DNA from: Chloroflexota bacterium
Lineage (GTDB): Bacteria; Chloroflexota; Anaerolineae; 4572-78
Direction: 5' to 3'
NCBI GenBank assembly: GCA_024278725.1
Contig: JAJRSQ010000073.1
Span: 1-9,071 of the forward strand
Length of the DNA: 9,071 nt
Shown here in pieces: positions 1 through 6,903 of this stretch; position 1 is the stretch's first letter, and the number at the start of each line of letters is the position of its first letter. The notes under the pieces are model-generated. The model searched no databases and had not been told where the DNA came from. It saw nothing but the letters and a program-made list of their open reading frames with translations. The position numbers were made by a program, and so were the translations under genes.

Positions 1-515
1 CCCACGCCGGCAAAGCCGATGGTTCCCAGAATAATCACGCCGATGAGCGCGGGAACCACGGACAGCGGTTGATTGAAAAATACGATGAACAGAGGGAGAA
101 TGCCCACTTCAACCACAGAGATGAACAGAATATTGCCCAGCAGCTTCCCCAAATAGATGGCGCTGCGGTCTACCGGGGCGAGCAACAGCCCTTCCAGCGA
201 GCCACGGTCGCGCTCGGTGATGAAGCTGCGTCCCAGCCCCAGCATCCCGGCGAAGGCGATGGCAACCCACAGCACACCGGGCGCGAGGGTGTTGGCGTTA
301 TCGGCGCGGAGGTCGAAAGCGAAGTTGAAGATGAAAATCACCAGCAACGAAAAAACCGACATCGCGCTGAGCATTTCTTTGGTGCGCAGTTCCGCCGCAA
401 TATCTTTCCCCACAATTGCCAGCACTTTGCGCATGTACATCACTTGCGGGGCACGTTGGGAAATCGTGACAATATCGCTTTGGGCAGTCGTTTGAATGTT
501 TGATTGACTCGTCAT
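1..515 (-). CDS. ccmB: Heme exporter permease CcmB (3' end cut by window edge)
   Basis: CcmB is the membrane subunit of the CcmAB ABC transporter, which uses ATP hydrolysis to release heme-loaded CcmE from the CcmCD complex. The visible part is 171 codons, reading from an ATG at 515 and open to the window edge; the family is usually near 220 residues, so roughly the last 50 are missing. Residues 34-50 hold the family-typical amphipathic entry (VGKDIAAELRTKE), followed by a first membrane segment at about 52-67, a second at about 79-95, the conserved loop ERDRGSLEGLLLAPVDRS (101-118), and hydrophobic stretches at about 128-148 and 152-171. The first 25 residues are polar and could be a short cytoplasmic extension; Met26 or Met28 are alternative starts. 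The start lies 9 bp after the ccmA stop and no strong ribosome site is seen, so coupling to ccmA is likely. The identification is secure from the motif and the position next to ccmA. Confidence 0.93.
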   Translation of the reverse strand, partial: MTSQSNIQTTAQSDIVTISQRAPQVMYMRKVLAIVGKDIAAELRTKEMLSAMSVFSLLVIFIFNFAFDLRADNANTLAPGVLWVAIAFAGMLGLGRSFITERDRGSLEGLLLAPVDRSAIYLGKLLGNILFISVVEVGILPLFIVFFNQPLSVVPALIGVIILGTIGFAGV

Positions 516-524
516 GGCAGCCCG

Positions 525-1211
525 CTAATTATAGTAGTATTGTGATAATTCTTCGAAAGACACGTCTTCTTTCGGCGCATCCACGGCGATTTTCCCGTTT
601 GCCAGCATCAATATTCGGCTACCCAACGAAAGCCCGCGCTCCAAATTGTGAGTGGTCATCAGCACGGTGCGCTGTGCTGTCCCCACCGCCGCCAGTACAT
701 CACCCAGCATGGATGTTGCCCCTTGGTCAAGCCCGGTATCGGGTTCATCCAGCAACAGGATGGGCGGATTGTGCAGGATGGCGCGGGCAATAGCCAGCCG
801 TTGCTGCATCCCGCGGGAGTAGGTGCGGACGGGGTCGTTCTGCCGCCCCCACAACCCGACTTGCCGCAACACGGTTTCAATTCGCGCCGCCGGATTTTCG
901 ATGTCGTACATCCGCGCGTAAAAACGCAGATTCTGCTCGCCGCTCAGGTCGTCATACAATAGCGTTTTGTGCGACACCAGCCCGATATACCGCCGAATGA
1001 ACGCGGCGTGGGTATCGGTGTCCATATCGCCGATGAAGATTTTTCCGCCGGTGGGCTTGCTGAGGGTGGAAACCATGCTCATCAGCGTGGTTTTTCCCGC
1101 GCCATTCACGCCGAGCAGGGTGACAAAATCGCCCGGCGCAACATCAAAACTGATGTTCCGCAGCACAACCCGACTGCCAAATGCTTTTACCAGATTCCGA
1201 ACTTTAATCAT
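525..1211 (-). CDS. ccmA: Cytochrome c biogenesis ATP-binding protein CcmA
   Basis: This is the 228-residue cytoplasmic ATPase of the CcmAB transporter that drives release of holo-CcmE. All ABC nucleotide-binding motifs are visible: Walker A GVNGAGKTT at 34-42, a signature region YSRGMQQR at 131-138 in place of the textbook LSGGQ, Walker B ILLLDEP at 151-157 with Glu156 as catalytic base, a D-loop (GLD, 160-162), and the H-loop His188 in TTHNLERG. Length is near the family norm. The ATG at 1211 overlaps the stop of the upstream cytochrome gene (ATGATTAA, 8 bp), and no Shine-Dalgarno sequence precedes it, so translation is probably coupled. On sequence alone it could be another ABC-2 type ATPase; the adjacent ccmB and the ccm cluster upstream make CcmA the best call. 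Confidence 0.93.
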   Translation of the reverse strand: MIKVRNLVKAFGSRVVLRNISFDVAPGDFVTLLGVNGAGKTTLMSMVSTLSKPTGGKIFIGDMDTDTHAAFIRRYIGLVSHKTLLYDDLSGEQNLRFYARMYDIENPAARIETVLRQVGLWGRQNDPVRTYSRGMQQRLAIARAILHNPPILLLDEPDTGLDQGATSMLGDVLAAVGTAQRTVLMTTHNLERGLSLGSRILMLANGKIAVDAPKEDVSFEELSQYYYN

Positions 1212-2979
1212 GCGCTTGTGCCAACACGCCTTTCAATTCTTCCCGATATTGCGCCCGAAGTTGCCGGTAGGTGGTGTGGTCAATATCGCCGCTTTCGTGC
1301 ATCAATTCCAGCTCATTCAACAGCGCCACCAGACGTTCTCTTTGCGCCACCAGCGTTTCAGCCGTGGCAAAAGCGGGTTGCGAGCGGTTCGCCACAAAAA
1401 CGACGAAACCGATGACCAACACGCCCAGCGCCAAAATACCGTACATCAACGTTTGCTGGCTCGGTCCGGCTGAGATTGCGCTGGCGGCAGCGCCGCCCAT
1501 CCCCGTGTTGCTGAAATCAAGTTTATTCAGCCCTTTGAAGGTCATCCGAAGCTCTTTCCCGGCGGACAGATTCGCCCCGGAAAATTGCTGGTATGTTTGC
1601 CCCTGGATGGTGCGGTCTTGCTCACGCTGCAATTGCGCGCTGGAGAGTTCCGCCCCTTGCGCCGCCATCAGCAGATTGACCACAGGAATGTCATCCATCA
1701 GTGTGGTTTTCACTTCTGCTGTCCGCCCGTTGATGGGAATGTTATAGCTCACCGCTACCGAATAATCCCGCTTGCCGGGAATGACCGGGCGCGATTCAAC
1801 GTAAGTGGTATCGTCAATTTGGCGGCTGGTATCAAACTGAAGCGAAATGTTCTCCGCATCGGCGGGCACGGCGAATTTCACCGTTTCGGGCAAGCCATCT
1901 GCGCCGGGGACGCCAATGAACGTTTTATCGCTGCTATTTTTGTAAACATAAATATCGGTGATACTGATAGCGCCGGGCACAAAGGCTATCAGACGGTGCA
2001 GCGTCGTCGCCGAAATGACCGAGGGGTCGTCGGTGGTGTCATACACGCTCACATCCAGCGTGGTTTCATTGCTGTCCGGGACGAAAACGGCTGTTTCATC
2101 CGAATAGTATTGAATATTCTCATAAACTGCTTCCACCACGAAGGTGACGGTATGCTCACGCTGGAGGTTTTCAAATTTATAAGTGCCGTCTTCCGCACTG
2201 CTGCCGGTGATGGTGTCCAAAATGTTGCCATCGTTCGACAGGACGTACAGCACCAGTCCCAGGTTGGGCATCGGTTCGCCGGTGGTGGCATTCACCACTT
2301 TTCCGGTCAGCACGCCATCCTGTGGGACGGGGGCGGGCAAGTCCATGCTCAACGAGCGGGCATACGCCAGCGCGGAGACCACTTCCGCATCCCCCAGCGA
2401 TTGCTCCTGCAAAACCGGCTGGTGAACGTTGCCGGATGACGCGAAGGAAGTCAGCAGGGCATCGGTGCTGACATCCACCCAAGTGGTGGTGGCGGTCAAA
2501 TCCACGTCGGCGGAAACGCCATCGGCATTATGGCACGAGGCGCACGCGGCGGAATACACGGCTTCGCCGGATTGCACCACTTCTTCCGGCGCGTTAAAGG
2601 TGAGCAGATACGCCACCGCCGACCAGATTTGTTCATCGTTCAGCTTGTTTTTCCACGGCGGCATCATTCTGTCCATCCGCCCTTCTTTCACCACGGTGAA
2701 AATTTCACTCGGCGACAGTGCGTTCAACGTTGCCGGGTCGGTGAAATCGGGCAAAACTTGGTTGATGGAGGCGGCGGTAGGACCGTCCCCTTTGCCGGTA
2801 CTGCCGTGGCAGGGCACACAATTTTGGGTGAAAACGGCTTCCCCGTCCACTGCCGAGAGTTTTTCGGGGGGTTGTTGTTTCGGCGGAGCGGCATTGGCTT
2901 GGGGAATGAACAACACAAACCCCACCAACGCCAGCGCCACCGCAATCATCAGTACAAATTGGCGACGGGCGATTTTCAT
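1204..2979 (-). CDS. Membrane-anchored diheme cytochrome c with Cna-B-like and beta-sandwich domains
   Basis: This is a 591-residue c-type cytochrome encoded inside the ccm operon. A signal peptide occupies about residues 1-30 (ANA cleavage-like end). The first class I heme domain has CVPCH at 54-58 and the distal-ligand region RMMPPW (Met105/Met106). The second has CASCH at 146-150 but no methionine before Met212; His186 lies near the expected ligand position. Residues about 222-310 resemble a carboxypeptidase-regulatory/Cna-B-like beta domain (VLTGKVVNATTGEPMPNLG). Residues about 320-490 are beta-rich and not recognised. A membrane helix spans about 511-530, and a charged helical cytoplasmic tail (about 545-591) resembles a segment of the upstream zinc-ribbon protein. 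The start is set at 2979 because the signal peptide begins there, AGGAGG lies 10 nt upstream, and it forms an ATGA overlap with the previous stop; an ATG at 3147 would lie deep inside the upstream gene. It is probably a client of the machinery or an accessory part. Its redox partner is unknown. Confidence 0.88.
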   Translation of the reverse strand: MKIARRQFVLMIAVALALVGFVLFIPQANAAPPKQQPPEKLSAVDGEAVFTQNCVPCHGSTGKGDGPTAASINQVLPDFTDPATLNALSPSEIFTVVKEGRMDRMMPPWKNKLNDEQIWSAVAYLLTFNAPEEVVQSGEAVYSAACASCHNADGVSADVDLTATTTWVDVSTDALLTSFASSGNVHQPVLQEQSLGDAEVVSALAYARSLSMDLPAPVPQDGVLTGKVVNATTGEPMPNLGLVLYVLSNDGNILDTITGSSAEDGTYKFENLQREHTVTFVVEAVYENIQYYSDETAVFVPDSNETTLDVSVYDTTDDPSVISATTLHRLIAFVPGAISITDIYVYKNSSDKTFIGVPGADGLPETVKFAVPADAENISLQFDTSRQIDDTTYVESRPVIPGKRDYSVAVSYNIPINGRTAEVKTTLMDDIPVVNLLMAAQGAELSSAQLQREQDRTIQGQTYQQFSGANLSAGKELRMTFKGLNKLDFSNTGMGGAAASAISAGPSQQTLMYGILALGVLVIGFVVFVANRSQPAFATAETLVAQRERLVALLNELELMHESGDIDHTTYRQLRAQYREELKGVLAQAHD

Positions 2980-3584
2980 GATGATACGACCTCCTCCGCT
3001 GCCGAGATTTTTTCGCCGCATTGCGGGCAGAATTTGTCGCCGGGAACAATGGGCGACCCGCACGCCGAGCAAGTGGCATTCAATGCCATGCCGCAGTGCG
3101 TGCAGAAAGCATCTTCCGGGGTGTAGCTGTGACCACAGCCCGGGCACTGATATTCGGATGCGGCGGTCGCGGGGATGTCGCGCGCCGCCAGGGCAATTTC
3201 CGTGCGGACAGCGGCTTTCATATCCGCGCTGACCGCCTCCTCGGATGCTTTTGCGAGCAATGCGTCCACCTGTTTGTCCAAACGGGCGCTGTGCGAACCG
3301 GACACCGCATCAATTTTTTTCAGGATATTCGCCACTTGTTGCAGAAATTTCAGTCGCGCCTGTTGGTAATCCTGTTCGGAAATTTTACCGCTCTCAAAAT
3401 CCAATTCCAGGTCTTTCACCGCCGAATAGATGGCATCCCGTTTAACGGTTAATTCCTGCAAAGCTTCTTCATCCGCCCGCGCAATGTTGTCCGTTTCATT
3501 TGGCGGCGAGAAGATGGGTTTCAAAACCCACCAAAGGGTGATAGCAATCATCAGCGCAATAATAATAAAGAATAGAATGTCCAT
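2976..3584 (-). CDS. Membrane-anchored double zinc-ribbon protein of the ccm operon
   Basis: This 202-residue protein has one N-terminal membrane helix (about 3-24). A charged helical region follows (about 36-115) containing DLELDFESGKISEQDYQQAR at 58-77, a spacing reminiscent of CcmI-type helical segments. It ends in two consecutive CxxC-x10-CxxC zinc ribbons: Cys147, 150, 161, 164 and Cys172, 175, 186, 189. With a basic residue just after the helix, and by analogy with CcmI, the soluble part is probably cytoplasmic. The start is 2 bp after the ccmG stop, with GGAGG 12 nt upstream; the stop overlaps the start of the cytochrome gene by ATGA. Function is not established. The position suggests a scaffold or assembly role in cytochrome c maturation, possibly as a divergent CcmI stand-in. 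No enzyme motif is visible. Confidence 0.85.
   Translation of the reverse strand: MDILFFIIIALMIAITLWWVLKPIFSPPNETDNIARADEEALQELTVKRDAIYSAVKDLELDFESGKISEQDYQQARLKFLQQVANILKKIDAVSGSHSARLDKQVDALLAKASEEAVSADMKAAVRTEIALAARDIPATAASEYQCPGCGHSYTPEDAFCTHCGMALNATCSACGSPIVPGDKFCPQCGEKISAAEEVVSS
2990..2995 (-). promoter_or_regulatory. Ribosome binding site of the diheme cytochrome gene
   Basis: AGGAGG on the minus strand, 10 nt before the ATG at 2979 and inside the end of the zinc-ribbon gene. It decides the start codon: the upstream in-frame ATG at 3147 would replace the signal peptide with an unrelated leader read out of frame within the zinc-ribbon gene. Confidence 0.7.
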
Positions 3585-3586
3585 AA

Positions 3587-4144
3587 TTACGATGCGCCTC
3601 CACCGGTTAATCGCTCCAACAATTGATAAAGTTGCGGGCGTTCAATGGGTCCAATTTGGACATGGATGATTTGCCCTTCAGTATTGATGAAGAAGGTTTC
3701 AGGCACGCCGGTGATGCGGTAATCCCTCGCTATGCGCGATTCAATATCGGGTCCGGAGGGATAGGTGATGCCGTATTTTTCCATGTACGCTAATGCGTCT
3801 TTTTCCGTGTCTAAATAATCAATACCAAGGAATAAAACCTTGCCTTGATAATCTTTGTACGCTTGTTCCAGCAATGCCGCTTCTTTATAGCATTCCACGC
3901 ACCAGCTTGCCCAGAAATTGATGACCAGCGGGGTTCCGCGCAGTCCTTCAAGGGTATATTCTTCTCCTTCAAACGAGGTGAGGGTGAAGGAAGGGGCGGG
4001 CGCGCCTTGCAGTTGGGTTGATTCCCGTTTTTGCAATCCCCATGCAAAGACGAAGAACAGCACCAACAATAACGCAATCCCCAAGACAAGCCACAGCATT
4101 TTTTTGGAACTTTTGGCAGGTGTGGCAGTTGTTGTTTCACTCAT
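3587..4144 (-). CDS. ccmG: Membrane-anchored thiol-disulfide reductase, CcmG/TlpA-like
   Basis: This 185-residue thioredoxin-fold protein has an N-terminal membrane anchor (about 17-36), so its catalytic domain faces the outside of the membrane. The active site is WCVEC (Cys82, Cys85) within FWASWCVEC, and the cis-proline loop is GVPETFFI (Pro148, Glu149), the glutamate form typical of CcmG/DsbE. It would reduce the CXXCH cysteines of apocytochromes, directly or through CcmH, before heme attachment. It lies 4 bp after the ccmH stop, with AAGGA inside the end of ccmH, and 2 bp before the zinc-ribbon gene. ResA and TlpA share this fold; the operon context and the PET loop favour CcmG. Length is typical. 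Confidence 0.9.
   Translation of the reverse strand: MSETTTATPAKSSKKMLWLVLGIALLLVLFFVFAWGLQKRESTQLQGAPAPSFTLTSFEGEEYTLEGLRGTPLVINFWASWCVECYKEAALLEQAYKDYQGKVLFLGIDYLDTEKDALAYMEKYGITYPSGPDIESRIARDYRITGVPETFFINTEGQIIHVQIGPIERPQLYQLLERLTGGGAS
3597..3601 (-). promoter_or_regulatory. Ribosome binding site of the zinc-ribbon gene
   Basis: GGAGG on the minus strand, lying in the last codons of ccmG, 12 nt before the ATG at 3584. Spacing is slightly long but the site is the only purine-rich match nearby. Confidence 0.5.
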
Positions 4145-4148
4145 AGGG

Positions 4149-4634
4149 TTAGAATTCCTTTAAATCCTGTTCTATTTTCTCCAGATATTCAACGTCAATA
4201 TTATCCTCCGGGTCAATCGCGGACGATTCGGGCGTTTTATGCACCGACCACTTGCGCAGCAGGAACACCAGCCACCCCACGCCCACAGCAAAACCAAATA
4301 ACGGCAGCAACCACGCAAATAGACCGTTCCCTTTGGGGGGTGGCTCCTGCAATACTTCAACGCCGAAACGGGCGACAAACCAGTCCAACACTTCTTGTTC
4401 GGTGTATCCCTGTGCCAGCAAATCTTTAATCTGGTCACGCCATTGGTTGCACGTCTGAGTGCGGCAGTCTTCCAAATTCAAGCCTTTACAGGTGGGGCAG
4501 TTCAAATTTTTAGCCACCGTGTTGACCTGATCCATCGTCGGCTCGGTAGGCTCCTGCGCCACCGTAGGCGTTGCCTGCAATGCGAATATCGCGGCAACAA
4601 TAATAAACATCAGGGGAAATACATATTTTTTCAT
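4149..4634 (-). CDS. ccmH: Cytochrome c-type biogenesis protein CcmH (thiol oxidoreductase) with an extra cysteine pair
   Basis: This 161-residue protein has a signal peptide or N-terminal membrane helix (about 3-27, ending TVAQ), a small extracytoplasmic helical domain, a second membrane helix (about 104-126) and an acidic cytoplasmic tail. The domain carries the redox motif LNCPTCKGL (Cys46, Cys49), then DCRTQTC (Cys57, Cys62), followed by the family-typical QWRDQIKDLLAQGYTEQEVLDW stretch (64-85, split here as QWRDQIKDLL and AQGYTEQEVLDW) and ARFG (88-91). CcmH keeps apocytochrome heme-site cysteines reduced and works with CcmF and CcmG. The start at 4634 is chosen because it begins the signal sequence and forms an ATGA overlap with the ccmF stop; an in-frame ATG at 4754 would add 40 unlikely residues inside ccmF. 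The extra cysteine pair is not part of the classical proteobacterial motif. Confidence 0.92.
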   Translation of the reverse strand: MKKYVFPLMFIIVAAIFALQATPTVAQEPTEPTMDQVNTVAKNLNCPTCKGLNLEDCRTQTCNQWRDQIKDLLAQGYTEQEVLDWFVARFGVEVLQEPPPKGNGLFAWLLPLFGFAVGVGWLVFLLRKWSVHKTPESSAIDPEDNIDVEYLEKIEQDLKEF

Positions 4635-6655
4635 GGTGTTTCGGCTACCTTTTCTTTGATTCGCGTACGTGATGTGCGTCGGGCGGGTTGAGCGGAGGGC
4701 CACGCGGCAACCAATGTACCGATGGCAAAAACAATGCCGCCAAACCACAACCAATTGATCATGGGGTTGATATACGCTTTAAAAGTGGCACTCTGCCCGT
4801 CCGGTTCCCATCCGGCGATGATGACATATAGCTCCGTCATCCCCGCCCGATACACGTCGGGAATGGTCATCGGTTGCTGCTGGCGCAGGAAAAGTTCGCG
4901 GTAGGGTTTGATGGTGCCGACAAATTCCCCGTTGCGGCTCACATCCAACAACCCTTCGGTGTTTTCCACGCCGGGTTTGCCGGGCGCTTGCTGCAATCCG
5001 CGGAAGGTCATCTCAAACGTGCCGGTAAACGGCGACGAGATGGAGAACGACTCGCCCAGCGCGACATTCTGCTGGGTTTCCACCTGATAAAATTCCATGC
5101 CGACGATGCCCAAGGCGGCAAGCAGCACGCCGATGTGGATGAGATATCCGCCATACCGGCGGCGATTGCGCCGCACCAGATGCACCAACGCCGTGAAGAG
5201 ATTTTCGCCGTGCGCCCGCCGACGCGCACTCACGCCCCGCCAGTATTCCATCAGCATAACAGCGGCACTGAAAGCGATGAACGCCAGGGTCATAATTGCG
5301 CCTTTGAAATGGATGGCGGTGAGCAACGGCAGGGCAATCGCCACCACCACCGCCACAATGCTCGGCACAATTAATTGCCGCAACAACTTGCGGGAGGTGA
5401 TTTTTCGCCAGGGCATTAATGGTGTGACGCCCATCAACAGCACCACGGCGGCGAACAACGGACCGACAGCTTTCTTGAAGAAGGGCGGACCCACCACAAT
5501 TTTTGTGCCGGTCAACGCCTCGGAGATGATGGGGAAATGTGTCCCCCACCAAACGGTGAACGCGATGCTGATGAACAACAGGTTGTTCAGCAGAAAAGCC
5601 GATTCACGCGAGAACATCGAATCGAGTTCGCCCTCACTTTCCAGCAGTTCCCAGCGATTGACAAACAGCACCAGCGAAGCGATGAACATAATGGCAATGA
5701 AGCCGAGGAAAAGCGGTCCGATGGCGCTTTGCGAGAAAGTATGCACCGAACCGATGACACCGGAACGGGTGAGAAAGGTTCCCTCCACCACCAGCGCAAA
5801 GGTGAGGATAATCAACCCGACATTCCAGCGTTTCATCATCCCCCGATTTTCCTGAATAATCACCGAGTGGAGGAAGGGGGTAGCCACCAGCCACGGGATG
5901 AAGGCGGCATTTTCAACCGGGTCCCAGCCCCAGTACCCGCCCCAGCCGAGCACGTCATACGCCCAGCGCCCGCCGAGCAACAAACCCGCGCTCAGGAAAA
6001 GCCAGGCGACCAGCGTCCAGCGGCGCGTGGTTCGCATCAACAAATCGCCCCGCTGCCCGGTGATGAGCGCCGCCATCGCAAATGAATACGGTACGATGAA
6101 CGCCACAAATCCGATGTACAGTATCGGCGGGTGGATGACCATTCCCCAGTGGTAAAGCAGGGGGTTCAACCCCTGACCATCAACCGGGAAGAATGACAGT
6201 TGTTGAAAAGGATTGGCAACCGTGACCACCAATCCGATGAAGAAAACGAGGACGAGGTTCATCACCGCCATCACATACGGGATGAGCGTTTTGACGGCTC
6301 CCCATTTGTTCAGCAGAATCGCGCCGGTGAAAATTGACATGAGCCATCCGAAAAAGAGCAACGACCCCTTCTGCGACCCCCACAGCGCCGCCATCCGGAA
6401 AAAGAGGGTGGCATCGCTATTGGTAACTTGGGAGACATATTCGGTTTGATAATGCCGGGTGATGAGCAGGTATTCCATCGCCACAACGGCAACGGTCAAC
6501 AATGCGGTTACGCCCAATGAGGCGTTTTTTGCACTTAAAATTAAGTCTTGGCGATTCTTGCGTGCGCCCATAACGGCAAAAACAATGGCATAAACAGCCA
6601 AAATTAACGCAAGCACTTGTGCCGTGTATCCTATCGCTGGCATAAAACCATCCAT
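4631..6655 (-). CDS. ccmF: Heme lyase subunit CcmF
   Basis: This 674-residue polytopic membrane protein is close to the usual CcmF length of about 650. The tryptophan-rich heme-binding WWD segment is clear at about 229-251 (GRWAYDVLGWGGYWGWDP). Candidate heme-ligand histidines match the conserved ones of the family: the YHWGMVIHPP region (His169, His175), His263 (PFLHSV), His305 (GSVHTFSQ) and His507 (YLIHIGVLL). A long extracytoplasmic loop (about 520-630) precedes the last membrane helix (about 632-652). CcmF takes heme from holo-CcmE and attaches it to reduced apocytochrome together with CcmH. It follows ccmE after a gap of about 300 bp and overlaps ccmH by 4 bp (ATGA). The ribosome site is weak, a GA-rich run just before the ATG; Met5 is a possible alternative start. 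NrfE and CcsA-type proteins share the WWD motif, but length and neighbours give CcmF. Confidence 0.96.
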   Translation of the reverse strand: MDGFMPAIGYTAQVLALILAVYAIVFAVMGARKNRQDLILSAKNASLGVTALLTVAVVAMEYLLITRHYQTEYVSQVTNSDATLFFRMAALWGSQKGSLLFFGWLMSIFTGAILLNKWGAVKTLIPYVMAVMNLVLVFFIGLVVTVANPFQQLSFFPVDGQGLNPLLYHWGMVIHPPILYIGFVAFIVPYSFAMAALITGQRGDLLMRTTRRWTLVAWLFLSAGLLLGGRWAYDVLGWGGYWGWDPVENAAFIPWLVATPFLHSVIIQENRGMMKRWNVGLIILTFALVVEGTFLTRSGVIGSVHTFSQSAIGPLFLGFIAIMFIASLVLFVNRWELLESEGELDSMFSRESAFLLNNLLFISIAFTVWWGTHFPIISEALTGTKIVVGPPFFKKAVGPLFAAVVLLMGVTPLMPWRKITSRKLLRQLIVPSIVAVVVAIALPLLTAIHFKGAIMTLAFIAFSAAVMLMEYWRGVSARRRAHGENLFTALVHLVRRNRRRYGGYLIHIGVLLAALGIVGMEFYQVETQQNVALGESFSISSPFTGTFEMTFRGLQQAPGKPGVENTEGLLDVSRNGEFVGTIKPYRELFLRQQQPMTIPDVYRAGMTELYVIIAGWEPDGQSATFKAYINPMINWLWFGGIVFAIGTLVAAWPSAQPARRTSRTRIKEKVAETP

Positions 6656-6665
6656 TCTCTCTCTG

Positions 6666-6688
6666 AGGCGGACAACATCTATCCGCCT
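6666..6688 (-). promoter_or_regulatory. Stem-loop in the ccmF leader
   Basis: A perfect 7-bp inverted repeat (AGGCGGA / TCCGCCT) encloses a 9-nt loop and ends 10 nt before the ccmF start codon. On the transcript it could fold next to the ribosome site and tune initiation. No T-tract follows on the minus strand, so it is not a normal terminator. A regulatory role is inferred from position only. Confidence 0.45.
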
Positions 6689-6735
6689 TATTTAATATTT
6701 TTGGCTCAATCAGAATCCGGTGGGAATTTATACAA

Positions 6736-6836
6736 TGTCATTGCGAGGCGCGTTTTTTGCGCCGACCCGTGCCCCAACGGGGTAAGCAATCTCTGTGAAC
6801 GTCAGCGGAGATTGCTTCGCTTCGCTCGCAATGACA
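6736..6836. repeat. Compound palindromic intergenic repeat (REP/MITE-like)
   Basis: The element is bounded by a perfect 12-bp terminal inverted repeat, TGTCATTGCGAG (6736-6747) and CTCGCAATGACA (6825-6836). Inside are a second 10-bp inverted repeat, AAGCAATCTC (6784-6793) with GAGATTGCTT (6808-6817), and two small hairpins: GGCGC/GCGCC (6747-6763) and CCCC-AAC-GGGG (6772-6782). This nested layout resembles dispersed palindromes of the ATTGCGAGCGAAGCGAAGCAATCTC type found in many bacterial genomes. It has no coding capacity. Copy number cannot be judged from one window. Confidence 0.75.
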
Positions 6837-6903
6837 GACCCCCCTGAATTCCCAAAGAACCATATTTTTTATTAGTGTCGGCAAATGTTAATGCTGCATA
6901 GGC

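Noticed and set aside
2980..3147. An N-terminal extension of the cytochrome starting at an ATG at 3147.
   Set aside because: The added residues come from the wrong frame of the zinc-ribbon gene and would bury the signal peptide; the start at 2979 has AGGAGG and an ATGA overlap.
2429..3232. A 267-codon plus-strand open frame antisense to the cytochrome and zinc-ribbon genes.
   Set aside because: It lies opposite two genes with clear heme and zinc motifs, has no recognisable domain and no ribosome site; other long plus-strand frames (for example 69-503, 1585-2439, 5097-5855) fail for the same reason.
4635..4754. An N-terminal extension of CcmH starting at 4754.
   Set aside because: It lies within the end of ccmF, is not signal-like, and the start at 4634 begins a proper signal sequence with an ATGA overlap.
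6666..6710. The stem at 6666-6688 followed by T-rich sequence on the plus strand, as an intrinsic terminator.
   Set aside because: There is no plus-strand gene to terminate, and the T-rich part is interrupted; the stem makes more sense as part of the ccmF leader.
6690..6735. A sigma-70-like promoter for ccmF (TTGAGC or TATAAA-like hexamers on the minus strand).
   Set aside because: No -35/-10 pair with suitable spacing could be found, so no promoter is called.
6736..6836. The palindromic region as a CRISPR array or tRNA.
   Set aside because: There are no regularly spaced direct repeats and no cloverleaf or CCA-like end; the pairing is that of nested inverted repeats.
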